DNA of 15,606 bases from a bacterium (GCA_027296025.1 JAPUJU010000204.1:1-15606); one strand, 5' to 3'. Shown: positions 7,157 through 14,725, numbered from the stretch's first letter. A program made the numbers and translations. The notes: generated from the letters alone by a model not told the origin.

Positions 7157-7897
7157 CTAGCGATAATCTGGATTCGGATAGTCGAACCGGCAGCCGGCGT
7201 CCCACTCGGAACGCTGGTTGCCGTGCGCGGGAATACCATCCTTGATGATCCGCGCAAGGTGCATCAGGTTCCACGTCATGAATGTCGTGTTGCGATTTGT
7301 AAAATCGTTCTCCGGGCCGCCCGAACCGGGGTCGAGGTACGAGGGACCCGGACCCACCGTGCCGAGCCACCCCGCGTCCGCCTGGGGAGGAATGACGTAG
7401 CCCAGATGCTGCAGCGAGTAGAGAATGTTCATCGCACAGTGTTTTGCACCGTCCTCATTACCCGTTATGAGGCATCCGCCAACCTTTCCGTAGTATGCGT
7501 ACTGACCCTTATCGTTGAGAATACTAGAGTTGGCGTAGAGGCGCTCGATAACCTTCGTGCAGATGGAGGTCTTTTCGCCGAGCCAGATGGAGGATGTCAG
7601 AATGAGAATATTAGCAGCTTCGACCTTTTCGAAAATCGTCGGCCAGTCGTCCTTGTCAAAGCCGTGTTCGGTCATGTTCGGGTAGACGCCGGGCGCAATG
7701 TCGTAATCGATCGGGCGCAGGGAGTCCACCGTCACGTTATTCTTCTCCATGATCGCGGTAACGATACGAATCAACCCTTCGGTGTGAGACATCTCGGGGG
7801 ACTTCTTCAGTGTGCAGTTGAGAACGAGAGCGCGCAGGTCAGAAAAATCCCATCGGCTTGATTCGCACAGCTCGATCTGCTTTTTGTTCAGTTCCAT
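7157..7897 (-). CDS. Flavodoxin-fold NAD(P)H-dependent FMN reductase
   Basis: A 246-residue protein. The frame stays open far upstream, but ATG 7897 is chosen because a Shine-Dalgarno (GAGGG) precedes it and the sequence beyond it does not look like protein. After a roughly 20-residue N-terminal helix, the first strand and phosphate-binding loop are 'LRALVLNCTLKKSPEMSHT' (21-39). The second loop is 'ANILILTSSIWLGEKTS' (95-111), and 'YYGKVGGCLITGNEDGAKH' follows further on. These match the FMN-binding loops of the NADPH-dependent FMN reductase (flavodoxin_2/FMN_red) family, which reduce flavin or quinone-like substrates in the cytoplasm. The true substrate cannot be told from sequence. A consensus-like promoter lies 90 bases upstream. 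Confidence 0.9.
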   Translation of the reverse strand: MELNKKQIELCESSRWDFSDLRALVLNCTLKKSPEMSHTEGLIRIVTAIMEKNNVTVDSLRPIDYDIAPGVYPNMTEHGFDKDDWPTIFEKVEAANILILTSSIWLGEKTSICTKVIERLYANSSILNDKGQYAYYGKVGGCLITGNEDGAKHCAMNILYSLQHLGYVIPPQADAGWLGTVGPGPSYLDPGSGGPENDFTNRNTTFMTWNLMHLARIIKDGIPAHGNQRSEWDAGCRFDYPNPDYR

Positions 7898-7987
7898 GGG
7901 TTCCCTCTTTTTCGTTTTAGGTTCACGTCGTGTACCGGCGTGGCCGGTTCGCCCGGCGTGGGGCGATCCGCATCGAGTGGGAGATCG

Positions 7988-8017
7988 ATCATAGCAGGAA
8001 GAGCCGCGATATGGCAA
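7988..8017 (-). promoter_or_regulatory. Sigma-70 promoter of the flavodoxin-like gene
   Basis: On the minus strand, -35 TTGCCA (8017-8012) and -10 TATGAT (7993-7988) are each 5/6 to consensus, with 18 bases between. An extended -10 TG sits one base before the -10 box (TGCTATGAT). The predicted start near 7981 gives a leader of about 85 bases. Confidence 0.7.
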
Positions 8018-8277
8018 TGGGGGGTGCCGACGCTCCATTGCAATCTGCACGTTCGAAAGGAAATTTGGATCAAGGTAGCTGCGACAAGTGACAGAACAGG
8101 GCACCGTGGTTCCGGACCGGGCACGAAAAGCGGGTGAGGTGTCGACACCACGAAGTACGCATGGGAATGGGCATAAACCGCACCGACCGGCGGGTGCCAC
8201 GCCCGGAAAATCACCCACCACGATGCCTGGCGGCCCGGTCCCTGCAAGCATGCCGCCCGCGGGCAAACTTGCATTTT

Positions 8278-8307
8278 CTGACACTTGAGATTCTGACTCG
8301 TGATATT
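8278..8307 (+). promoter_or_regulatory. Possible promoter of the small membrane protein gene
   Basis: CTGACA (8278-8283, 5/6) and GATATT (8302-8307, 4/6) are separated by 18 bases and lie 28 bases before the ATG at 8336. Reasonable but not strong. Confidence 0.4.
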
Positions 8308-8335
8308 CACGCTGCCCCGCTCGAAGGAGAGAATA

Positions 8336-8485
8336 ATGGCCAGAAAAACGGTTTCTTCCAAAGTCGTCGCCCTTGGTGTGCTCCTCGCTTTCACGTTGAC
8401 CGTCTATTTTACCTGGCGTGCGAACCAGGATTTCGACGCGGCAAACAGTGTCGAGCATCACACCGTCTCGCAGGTCTACCGCTAG
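8336..8485 (+). CDS. Small single-pass membrane protein (49 residues), unknown function
   Basis: A short gene supported by a strong Shine-Dalgarno (AAGGAGA, 8324-8330) five bases before ATG 8336, a possible promoter upstream, and a terminator 24 bases after the stop. An in-frame ATG at 8300 has no comparable ribosome site. The product has a basic N-terminus (ARKTVSSK), one hydrophobic segment at about residues 9-25 ('VVALGVLLAFTLTVYF') and a polar tail of about 24 residues rich in Asp, Asn, His and Ser. That layout fits a signal-anchored inner-membrane micro-protein. No family is recognised. It is monocistronic, between a flavodoxin-like gene and a porin gene, so context gives no function. 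Confidence 0.72.
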   Translation: MARKTVSSKVVALGVLLAFTLTVYFTWRANQDFDAANSVEHHTVSQVYR

Positions 8486-8508
8486 TATAGGACTCCACGA
8501 GAAAACAA

Positions 8509-8540
8509 AGAGTCCCCGGGAAAGATTCCACGGGGGCTCT
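8509..8540. terminator. Bidirectional rho-independent terminator
   Basis: AGAGTCCCCG (8509-8518) pairs with CGGGGGCTCT (8531-8540) over 10 bp with one wobble and a 12-base loop. On the minus strand the stem is followed by TTGTTTTC, giving the T-run for the porin gene; on the plus strand it is followed by the T/C-rich CTTCATCT. It sits between two converging stops. Confidence 0.85.
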
Positions 8541-8565
8541 CTTCATCTGCGTCATGGACGCCTCA

Positions 8566-9786
8566 TCAGAACGCATATACGAGATCGACTTGTGTACGGA
8601 ACCGTTCTGAATCCTTGACTGACGGGCCGTAATCCGGAAGCGTCGTCTCTATGGCGTCCGAATGAAGGAACGTGAGCGCAAAGGTTGTTCTGCTCATGAT
8701 CTGCCTCGAAAGATAAGCCAGGAACCCCTTCCGGTTCGTGAACCCGTCGAGCACATCCGAATCGATAAATTGTGAAGGAAACGCGTTCGCCTCCAGGTAG
8801 TAGTACCCGCCGCCGACCAGCACGTTTTTCTTCTCGTCCCCGACTTCGGCGCCGATGTTGTAGCCGACATTGTCTTCGCCCGCTGTTGTCAGCTGCGAGG
8901 CCTGGGCGTCGAGGTTCGTGGAGTAGCCGCCGAACACGGTCACCGGCCACGTGCCCGGCATGGTCACGTACAGCGTCGTTTCGATCACGTTCATGCTGCC
9001 GCCGTTCACGTCTCCCGTCAGCCCATCCGGAATGTTGCCACCGCCCGTTGTCACGGCGGTCGAATCGCCGGCCTTCCCGACAGCGCCGCGGACGATGAAC
9101 AGGGAGTCGAGGTCACCGAGGTTATACCATGTGCCGCGGATGCCGGCCTTGAACCGCGACCCCAGGTTCTGCTTCAAAGCGACCTGGGCTACAGCCATAT
9201 ATGGATCCTTGCTTCCGGAACTAGTTTCGGAAATCACGAAGCCGGCGGCGTTTACGTAGAGAACCGACGCGCCGTCGGCGAAGGCGAGATCAAAGGTCGT
9301 ACTGATGCCGCCCGGGTTGATGTCGTGATCCCAGAGCAGGACGTCTTTGCTGTGTTTCCATACGAACGGGTTGGCAACCTTGCCGAACTGAAAGGCCCAG
9401 TGCCCGTCACGATTGGGAAGCTTGCCGTTTTCGAACGGCGTGAAGACGAGGTACGCGCGGCGAACGTCGATCTCGTTCGGACCGAAATCGACCGGCGAGC
9501 CGATTGTCTGGTTCCCGCTTCGCGTGTCCGTATCCCCTGTACCCAGGCGGATTTTTACCGCAGCCCGTGTGTTCAATCTTGCCCTCATGTCCAACCGGAG
9601 ACGGTAGCGAATCCGGGCGCGGCGATCCTTCTTCGACCCGGTTTCGTCTTCGCTGAAGCGAAAGGTTTCCCATCGGCCGCGCAGATCACCGGAGAATCTA
9701 AGAACTGGTTCGTCTGCCGATCCCGGTGTCGGCATGGTGGCGATAATGCTGGAAACAAGTACGGCAAACCCGATAATCCTCTTCAT
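8566..9786 (-). CDS. Putative outer-membrane porin
   Basis: A 406-residue protein with a Sec signal peptide (1-24, cleavage GSA|DEP) and a strong Shine-Dalgarno (GGGGGAG). The mature part has alternating short strands and charged turns typical of a beta-barrel, for example 'RARIRYRLRLDMRARLNTRA' near the start, 'AFQFGKVANPFVWKH' in the middle, and a C-terminal strand 'RTQVDLVYAF' ending in Phe, the classic outer-membrane insertion signal. Overall organisation (FSGDLRGRWE opening, RRAYLVF, FQFGKV) matches the 'putative porin' type family (Porin_5-like). It should form a passive channel of unknown specificity. A sigma-54-like site lies about 125 bases upstream, and the gene ends at a good terminator. 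Confidence 0.85.
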   Translation of the reverse strand: MKRIIGFAVLVSSIIATMPTPGSADEPVLRFSGDLRGRWETFRFSEDETGSKKDRRARIRYRLRLDMRARLNTRAAVKIRLGTGDTDTRSGNQTIGSPVDFGPNEIDVRRAYLVFTPFENGKLPNRDGHWAFQFGKVANPFVWKHSKDVLLWDHDINPGGISTTFDLAFADGASVLYVNAAGFVISETSSGSKDPYMAVAQVALKQNLGSRFKAGIRGTWYNLGDLDSLFIVRGAVGKAGDSTAVTTGGGNIPDGLTGDVNGGSMNVIETTLYVTMPGTWPVTVFGGYSTNLDAQASQLTTAGEDNVGYNIGAEVGDEKKNVLVGGGYYYLEANAFPSQFIDSDVLDGFTNRKGFLAYLSRQIMSRTTFALTFLHSDAIETTLPDYGPSVKDSERFRTQVDLVYAF

Positions 9787-9908
9787 TACGGACTCCCCCA
9801 GGTCAAAGCGAATGAGAACGACTCGAAACGACTAATTTGCCCCACCCCGCCGCGACGACGATCGCGCCGTCGACAAAATAGATACCATCTTCACGAATGT
9901 TTGTCGCC

Positions 9909-9924
9909 GGCTAGCTGATTGCCA
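9909..9924 (-). promoter_or_regulatory. Sigma-54-like promoter candidate upstream of the porin
   Basis: The minus strand reads TGGCAATCAGCTAGCC. The -24 half TGGCAA is 5/6 to TGGCAC, and GG and GC are separated by the required 10 bases, with the -12 half TAGC instead of TTGC. The predicted start is near 9898, leaving a leader of about 110 bases. The match could be chance; the presence of a sigma-54 activator in the window makes it worth noting. Confidence 0.35.
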
Positions 9925-10014
9925 GATTCCACGATCTCAGCAGTCGCTACCGGGCGGTTTCCGAGTACGGTTTGTCCAGAGGTATTCTGTAAGGAAATGG
10001 TTCGTGTACGCTCC

Positions 10015-10040
10015 GATACCGGTGTCAAAACGCCGGTATC
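10015..10040. other. Perfect 8-bp hairpin just after the helicase gene
   Basis: GATACCGG (10015-10022) and CCGGTATC (10033-10040) with a 10-base loop lie 13 bases beyond the stop of the minus-strand helicase gene. It may be a transcript-end structure, but no T-run follows on the minus strand. Between here and the porin start (9787-10014) no gene is seen. Confidence 0.4.
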
Positions 10041-10052
10041 AGCGTTCACACT

Positions 10053-11288
10053 TTATCGAACCCGCCGGGCGACGGGGCGACGGGGACGGGCCCGTCGACG
10101 AAGGCTGGGGCGTCGCGTTGCGGGCCTGTCCAGCCGGAGCGACGCAATCAGGTCTGAGTGAAAGGGGTGATCATCGACCGTAACGATCGTGTCATTCGTG
10201 AGGCGTTCGATCTCTTTCAACATCTTGACTTCTTCCGAGTCGCAGAGCGAAACCGCGATGCCGTCTGCGCCCGCACGGGCGGTCCGGCCGATCCGGTGGA
10301 CATAACTTTCCGGATCGTTCGGCATCTCGTAGTTCACTACGTGCGAGATGCCGAGGACGTCGATTCCGCGGGCGACGATGTCGGTGGCTACCAGCACCTT
10401 TATCTCTCCGCGGTCGAAGGCGGCCAGCGCTTTCTGACGTGCCTTCTGGGTCTTGTTCGAGTGAATCGAATCCGCAGAGATGCCCTCGCGGGCAAGGTGG
10501 CGCATGAGACGATCCGCGCGGTGTTTCGTCCGGGTGAAGACGAGCGTCCTCTCCATGGCATGTTCTTTCAGAATCATAGTCAGTAGAGCGAGTTTGTTCG
10601 TGCGGCGCACAAAAAGCACCTGCTGTGTTACGGTCTCGGATGTAGAAGCGGGTGGGCTGACGGCGACTTCGGCCGGATCCTGCAGCATGTCCGCGGCCAG
10701 CCTGATGACGTCGGGCGACATCGTTGCGGAGAAAAACATCGTCTGGCGATCATGCGGAAGCTCCGATACGATTCGCCGAACATCTCTGACGAACCCCATG
10801 TCGAGCATTCGATCGGCCTCGTCGAGCACCAGCATTTCCGCTTTTTCCAACCGTACAAACCCCTGATCGCGAAGATCGATCAGTCGTCCTGGCGTTGCCA
10901 CCAGAATGTCCGGTTTGCGCTTGAGGGCTTTGATCTGTGTGGACTGCGGAACGCCGCCAAGAATCACGGCTGTCCGGATCGGCAGGTGTCGCCCGTATCG
11001 GCGCAGGCTGTCTTCTACCTGCAGCGCGAGTTCGCGGGTCGGAGTCAGGATGAGACAGCGGATTCCCCTCCGTTTCTTCGTCCGGGTCTGATTCAGCCGT
11101 TGGAGTATGGGCAGCGCAAAGGCCGCTGTCTTGCCCGTGCCTGTTCTGGCGGTCGCGAGCAGGTCGCGGCCAGCCAGGAGCTCGGGAATCGCAGCCCGCT
11201 GGATGGCCGTCGGGGTCTCGTACTTTTCTTCGTTGAGCGCCCTCAGTATGGGCTCGCTCAGCGAAAGGTCTTCAAAATAGGTACTCAT
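10053..11288 (-). CDS. rhlE: DEAD-box ATP-dependent RNA helicase (RhlE type)
   Basis: A 411-residue RNA helicase that unwinds or remodels RNA, usually in ribosome assembly and mRNA turnover. All motifs are present: Q-motif Phe5 and Gln30, motif I ARTGTGKT (47-54), PTRELA (83-88), GG (111-112), TPGR (132-135), DEAD (156-159), SAT (187-189), ATDIVARGIDV (301-311) and HRIGRTAR (331-338). After the helicase core comes only a short Arg/Pro-rich tail ending 'RRPVARRVR', typical of RhlE-like proteins and unlike the long RNA-binding tails of DeaD/DbpA. AGGAG lies 5 bases before the ATG at 11288. The tail is encoded by a repetitive GGCGACGGG-type stretch. The family call is firm; the exact orthology (rhlE versus other DEAD-box genes) is moderate. 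Confidence 0.95.
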   Translation of the reverse strand: MSTYFEDLSLSEPILRALNEEKYETPTAIQRAAIPELLAGRDLLATARTGTGKTAAFALPILQRLNQTRTKKRRGIRCLILTPTRELALQVEDSLRRYGRHLPIRTAVILGGVPQSTQIKALKRKPDILVATPGRLIDLRDQGFVRLEKAEMLVLDEADRMLDMGFVRDVRRIVSELPHDRQTMFFSATMSPDVIRLAADMLQDPAEVAVSPPASTSETVTQQVLFVRRTNKLALLTMILKEHAMERTLVFTRTKHRADRLMRHLAREGISADSIHSNKTQKARQKALAAFDRGEIKVLVATDIVARGIDVLGISHVVNYEMPNDPESYVHRIGRTARAGADGIAVSLCDSEEVKMLKEIERLTNDTIVTVDDHPFHSDLIASLRLDRPATRRPSLRRRARPRRPVARRVR

Positions 11289-11628
11289 AGGCTCCTGTCA
11301 TGCACCCCGAGATAGCAGCGATGGGCTCTCACAGGCTCGAATAGGTAAGGCCGGGAAAGGACGCGGGAAATCGTCGGAAGGGATTGGAAAAGAAGAGTTA
11401 CATTCAAGTTCACGGTAAAATACTCCATAAAAGCCAGTTACGCAAGCAGGATTTTTGCAATTATTGTGCCGCCCGTACCTTCCCCTCATCAGCCCCTCGA
11501 GCCGACCCCCGGAATCGACCCCGAGGCTCCCGGCGCGACGACCGGCTTTACTTGGCCGGACTTGTGGTCTAGAATACCGGTGCGTGGATCGCCCCCGCCC
11601 TGTGACTTATATAAGGAGGACAGTAGTA
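11289..11628. other. 340-base divergent intergenic region
   Basis: It separates the minus-strand helicase from the plus-strand Cys/Met-rich protein. The short overlapping frames inside look non-coding. A plus-strand promoter candidate (11547-11575) serves the downstream gene. For the helicase, only a poor minus-strand match was found (TTGCGT, 17 bases, TATTTT, around 11415-11445), which would give a long leader of about 120 bases. An AT-richer block lies at about 11385-11465. Confidence 0.5.
11547..11575 (+). promoter_or_regulatory. Sigma-70 promoter candidate for the Cys/Met-rich protein
   Basis: TTTACT (11547-11552, 4/6) and TAGAAT (11570-11575, 5/6) are 17 bases apart. The predicted start near 11582 gives a leader of about 47 bases before ATG 11629. 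Confidence 0.55.
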
Positions 11629-12081
11629 ATGAGAAGCCGTATAGCCCTTTTAACAATGGTTGTGCTCCTCGTCGGTGTCGCCAGCATGGCTGGTGAGACG
11701 GCGTGGTTCGACATGACCAGTTGCGATATGTGTAAGAGCATGTCAAGCACGGAGGGGTTGATGGACCACATGACGTGGAATCAATATGATCTCTCCAACG
11801 GTGTTATTTCGGTAACGACCGTCGAGCCGGCCTACCTCGACAAATATCGGGCCGCCCATGCGGAGATGGGCAAGGCCATGGAGAGCATGGAGAAAGGCGA
11901 AAAGACGAGCCTCTGCGGAAGCTGCACGTACCTTGGAATGTGCATGCAGAAAGGCGCGTCCCACGACTACGTCGAGACCGAGACCGGCGATATCTTCATC
12001 GTCACGGCGTCCAATCCGGAGCTCGTTGCCGAGCTGCAGACATGGGCAAAGAGGAACAGGGAAGAAATGGCGAAAATGTAA
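11629..12081 (+). CDS. Exported Cys/Met-rich protein of unknown function
   Basis: A 150-residue protein. ATG 11629 is chosen because AAGGAGGA lies 9 bases upstream and the first 21 residues are a clear signal peptide ('ALLTMVVLLVGVASMA', cleavage near Ala21). The frame is open further upstream, but without signal or ribosome site. The mature part has five cysteines: Cys32-x2-Cys35 in 'TSCDMCKSM', and Cys96-x2-Cys99-x5-Cys105 in 'LCGSCTYLGMCMQ'. It has about a dozen methionines, several near the cysteines. A central 'YLDKYRAAHAEMGKAMESME' looks helical. Paired CxxC plus Met suggests metal (Cu or Fe) or thiol chemistry in the periplasm, but no known family is recognised and this is inference. 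The next gene is a probable outer-membrane barrel in the same direction, beyond a terminator. Confidence 0.88.
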   Translation: MRSRIALLTMVVLLVGVASMAGETAWFDMTSCDMCKSMSSTEGLMDHMTWNQYDLSNGVISVTTVEPAYLDKYRAAHAEMGKAMESMEKGEKTSLCGSCTYLGMCMQKGASHDYVETETGDIFIVTASNPELVAELQTWAKRNREEMAKM

Positions 12082-12096
12082 CAGCCGCAGGCTGTT
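12080..12096 (+). other. Small hairpin overlapping the stop codon
   Basis: AACAGCC (12080-12086) and GGCTGTT (12090-12096) are exact complements around a 3-base loop, starting inside the TAA stop. No T-run follows. It may shield the mRNA end; the true terminator follows at 12119. Confidence 0.4.
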
Positions 12097-12118
12097 CGTA
12101 GCACAATTCACCGAAGAC

Positions 12119-12151
12119 ACAGAGGCCCTACCCGGTAGGCGGGGCCTCTGT
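12119..12151 (+). terminator. Rho-independent terminator
   Basis: ACAGAGGCCC (12119-12128) pairs exactly with GGGCCTCTGT (12142-12151), 10 bp with a 13-base loop, followed by TCTTTG. It ends 31 bases before the next gene, so that gene must have a promoter inside or rely on read-through. Confidence 0.85.
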
Positions 12152-12182
12152 TCTTTGTCGCACGCTGCCGGCTCCCGGCCAC

Positions 12183-13217
12183 ATGAGAAAGTCAATCTGC
12201 ATACTCGCACTCTCCGTCCTCCCCTGGGCAGCCGGGCAGTCGTTTGCCCATGACAAAACCGACATTGTTGTTCTCAAGAATGGGGATCACCTTACCTGCG
12301 AGATCAAAGAGATGGCTCGCGGGAAGCTGAAGGTCTCGACCGACGCGATGGGCACGATTTCCATCGAGTGGGACGACATCGTGGAGTTGCATACAAAATT
12401 CTACTTCCGCGCAAGCACGGGCGGAGGGGTTCGATACTATGGAGTACCCGATCTGGCCCATGGTGAGACAACGCTGAGAATCATCGGGGCGAGGTCACTT
12501 GCCAGCATCGAGATGTCGCGCGTCGTTGAGCTTACGCCGCTCGAGAAAACATTCTGGGCGCGTATGGACGGGTCGCTCAGCTTTGGTTTCAGTTTTACCA
12601 AAGCCGCCGATGTCGCGCAGCTCACGTTCGACTGGGTAAACGTTTACCGAACCGAGCGAAACCTCTACGACCTCAGAATAAGCGCACTTCTGACGGACAC
12701 CCGCGACTCGAGTGAGTACACACGGCGCGGCGACGTCACGCTTAACTACACCCGTTTACTGAAAGGGAAGTGGACCGGCAGTGCAAACGGCTCCGTCCAA
12801 CGGAACGATGAGCTGAACCTCAGGCGCCGACTCCTGTTTGGCGTCGCGTCCGGTATTCATCCAATCCAGAACAATCGTACCATTCTCAATATGTCTGCGG
12901 GTGTAGCGCTTAACTCCGAGGTTGCCACGGACTCGTCGAATGCAACGCAGAGTATGGAAGGTGTGTTCTCCCTGGCCTACTCTCTATTTCAGTATGACTC
13001 GCCGAAAGCCGATATTAGTACGGACGTGGATTACTACCCGAGCATCACCGAGAGCGGGCGCTACCGACTTGATCTGAATATCAAGGTCCGTTATGAGGTG
13101 TTCAGCGATTTCTTCTTTGATGTGAGTTACTTCTACAATTTCGACAGCCAGCCGCCGTCCGGCACAGGTGCAACCGAAGACTTTGGAATCGTGACAAGCA
13201 TCGGTTGGTCTTACTGA
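12183..13217 (+). CDS. DUF481-type outer-membrane beta-barrel protein
   Basis: A 344-residue protein with a signal peptide (1-22, cleavage QSFA|HD). The first mature domain 'TDIVVLKNGDHLTCEIKEMA' through 'GKLKVSTDAMGTISIEWDDI' is the small KNG-type beta domain often found in front of DUF481 barrels. From about residue 120 on, long alternating strands (e.g. 'LTFDWVNVYRTERNLYDLRI', 'RGDVTLNYTRLL', 'KADISTDVDYYPSI') form a barrel ending 'VTSIGWSY', with a terminal aromatic residue. The family sits in the outer membrane; transport or structural role is unknown. No Shine-Dalgarno is visible: the bases before the ATG form a small hairpin GCCGG-CTC-CCGGC (12167-12179). The signal peptide nevertheless fixes the start well. 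Confidence 0.87.
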   Translation: MRKSICILALSVLPWAAGQSFAHDKTDIVVLKNGDHLTCEIKEMARGKLKVSTDAMGTISIEWDDIVELHTKFYFRASTGGGVRYYGVPDLAHGETTLRIIGARSLASIEMSRVVELTPLEKTFWARMDGSLSFGFSFTKAADVAQLTFDWVNVYRTERNLYDLRISALLTDTRDSSEYTRRGDVTLNYTRLLKGKWTGSANGSVQRNDELNLRRRLLFGVASGIHPIQNNRTILNMSAGVALNSEVATDSSNATQSMEGVFSLAYSLFQYDSPKADISTDVDYYPSITESGRYRLDLNIKVRYEVFSDFFFDVSYFYNFDSQPPSGTGATEDFGIVTSIGWSY

Positions 13218-13306
13218 CCCGGTGGTTTCGGACGACCACGCGACCCGTTCCAGAACGTTGTCTTGATGCCAGCCCCATGTCGCGGGGTCGTGTCCGTCGT
13301 CGAACA

Positions 13307-13326
13307 CCCGACGGAGTGCCGTCGGG
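13307..13326. other. Perfect 8-bp hairpin after the DUF481 gene
   Basis: CCCGACGG (13307-13314) and CCGTCGGG (13319-13326) with a 4-base loop lie 90 bases after the DUF481 stop and 15 bases before the next promoter. Stable, but with no T-run after it; a terminator-like or insulating structure is possible. Confidence 0.45.
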
Positions 13327-13340
13327 CGGGTTCAGGCACG

Positions 13341-13369
13341 TTGACAACGCCCCGCCGATCGGGTACGAT
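13341..13369 (+). promoter_or_regulatory. Sigma-70 promoter of the beta-helix gene
   Basis: A perfect -35 TTGACA (13341-13346), a spacer of exactly 17 bases, and -10 TACGAT (13364-13369, 4/6). The predicted start near 13376 gives a leader of about 80 bases before GTG 13458. Confidence 0.75.
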
Positions 13370-13457
13370 CGTACTACTTCCGCCTCTCAAGAAATCATCA
13401 CGTCATCCATCGCGGTGCCCCATCCTCCGCCAGCGACCGTCCGCAGGAGGAATTGTT

Positions 13458-14723
13458 GTGACACGACCTGTTATTATTTTCGCGGGTATCGTTCTGTCTT
13501 TTATCGTGTCGACCGGATACGGTGCCTCGCTGCTCGTACCGACGGACTACCCGACGATTCAGGATGCGTTGGACGCAGCGCTCGACGGCGACGAAGTCGT
13601 GGTCGAGCCGGGCACATACCAGGAAATCCTCACTGTCCCCCCCCGCGCCATCACGCTTCGCTCGCAGAGCGGGAACCCGGCAAACACGATTCTGGATGGC
13701 TCACTGGTCCCCGACAATGTGGCCCTGGTCCTTTTCGACGGCGACCCGGCGGGCACACGCGCGCTCCGAGGCTTCACACTGACGAATTCAAAGGGGCCCG
13801 TCAGGATCGACGGATTTGCAAATACGGGCCTCCACATCATTGAGGATTGCCGCTTCATCAATATGGGGCCCAACGGTGCACTGCGGGCCGTGGGCGCATC
13901 CACCGACATCCTGAACAACGAGTTCATCGACAACGAGGGAATTTTTGGGGGAGGTGCCATCGTGATGACGGGTGCCGGTTTGATCCAGAATAACCTCTTC
14001 CAGGGCAACGACGCCATCCCGTCCGGGACACTGACTCTCACGCAGGGAGGGGCGATCTATCTGTTGAGCCAGGGGGGGAGAGAAGGGTCGTTCGTCGAGA
14101 TACGCAACAATACGTTCGAGGAAAACACATGCACGGACTACGGCGGCGCGATTCAGATCACTCAGAATTTCAACTGCAATGTAATTCGAAACAAGTTCAA
14201 GAGGAATTTTGCTGCCATCTGTGCGGGGGCTATCTATGTCGTCGCAAATTCGCGCAGTGTATTGCTGCGGGGAAACACACTCATAGAAAACGAGTCTTCA
14301 CAGGGTGCTGGATTCGGCATTGATATTTGTCAGGGAACACGGATCATTGCCAACACAATCGTTGGGTCCATACGAGGAGCGGGAATTCGGCTCGAGGGTT
14401 CCTTCGGTGTGATCGTTCAGCGGAACATCGTGGCTTTCGGTACGGGGGAGGGGATCAAGTGGGCCAATTCCGGCGCCACGCAGACGTGCAACAATTCGTT
14501 CGGAAACGTTCTCCGTAACTACGCCGGGGGCGCGGTAAACTTCTCGTTTGACCCGCTGTTCTGCAACGCGCTGGGCGAAAACTATACGCTCCGCGCGAAC
14601 TCGCCTTGCCTGCCGGCTCTAAATAGTTGCAACCTGCTCATCGGTGCGTTTGACACTCGGTGTGGCGCAGTCGCGACAACGGATGCAACATGGGGGCGGG
14701 CGAAGAGTCTCTACGCTGAGTAA
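13458..14723 (+). CDS. Secreted right-handed parallel beta-helix protein
   Basis: A 421-residue protein starting at GTG 13458, chosen because AGGAGG (13445-13450) lies 7 bases upstream and a signal peptide begins right there ('PVIIFAGIVLSFIVSTGYGA', cleavage about 23). The open frame further upstream has no such features and crosses the promoter. The mature start 'VPTDYPTIQDALDAALDGDE' and 'VVVEPGTYQEILTV' is the standard entry of pectate-lyase-like beta-helices. Many Asn-rich rungs follow ('IRNNTFEENTCTDYGGAIQI', 'LIQNNLFQGND', 'LLRGNTLIENESSQGAGF'). The C-terminus 'NSPCLPALNSCNLLIGAFD' is a motif common in secreted beta-helix proteins of FCB-related bacteria. Such folds bind or cleave polysaccharides or serve as surface structures; no catalytic residues can be assigned here. 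No type IX sorting domain is seen. Confidence 0.9.
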   Translation: MTRPVIIFAGIVLSFIVSTGYGASLLVPTDYPTIQDALDAALDGDEVVVEPGTYQEILTVPPRAITLRSQSGNPANTILDGSLVPDNVALVLFDGDPAGTRALRGFTLTNSKGPVRIDGFANTGLHIIEDCRFINMGPNGALRAVGASTDILNNEFIDNEGIFGGGAIVMTGAGLIQNNLFQGNDAIPSGTLTLTQGGAIYLLSQGGREGSFVEIRNNTFEENTCTDYGGAIQITQNFNCNVIRNKFKRNFAAICAGAIYVVANSRSVLLRGNTLIENESSQGAGFGIDICQGTRIIANTIVGSIRGAGIRLEGSFGVIVQRNIVAFGTGEGIKWANSGATQTCNNSFGNVLRNYAGGAVNFSFDPLFCNALGENYTLRANSPCLPALNSCNLLIGAFDTRCGAVATTDATWGRAKSLYAE

Positions 14724-14725
14724 GG

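Larger units (their letters stand above)
7898..8335. other. 438-base divergent intergenic region
   Basis: It separates the minus-strand flavodoxin-like gene from the plus-strand 49-residue membrane protein gene. It holds a good minus-strand promoter (7988-8017) and a weaker plus-strand one (8278-8307). A 9-base direct repeat CCGGCGTGG occurs near 7937 and 7957 in the flavodoxin leader. Between about 8040 and 8270 nothing recognisable is present: no gene, no known riboswitch consensus and no clear terminator. The minus strand is free of stops here, but its translation has no family features. Confidence 0.5.

Noticed and set aside
7067..7861. 264-codon plus-strand frame opposite the flavodoxin-like gene
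   Set aside because: Shadow of a recognised gene; no ribosome site and no family features.
8040..8270. Riboswitch in the divergent intergenic region
   Set aside because: The GGGCAAAC string recalls part of a cyclic di-GMP riboswitch, but the other conserved elements are absent; cobalamin and TPP consensus strings are also missing.
7898..8461. N-terminal extension of the flavodoxin-like protein by about 190 codons
   Set aside because: The extension has no protein-like features, crosses a good promoter, and the inner ATG has its own Shine-Dalgarno and the natural family start.
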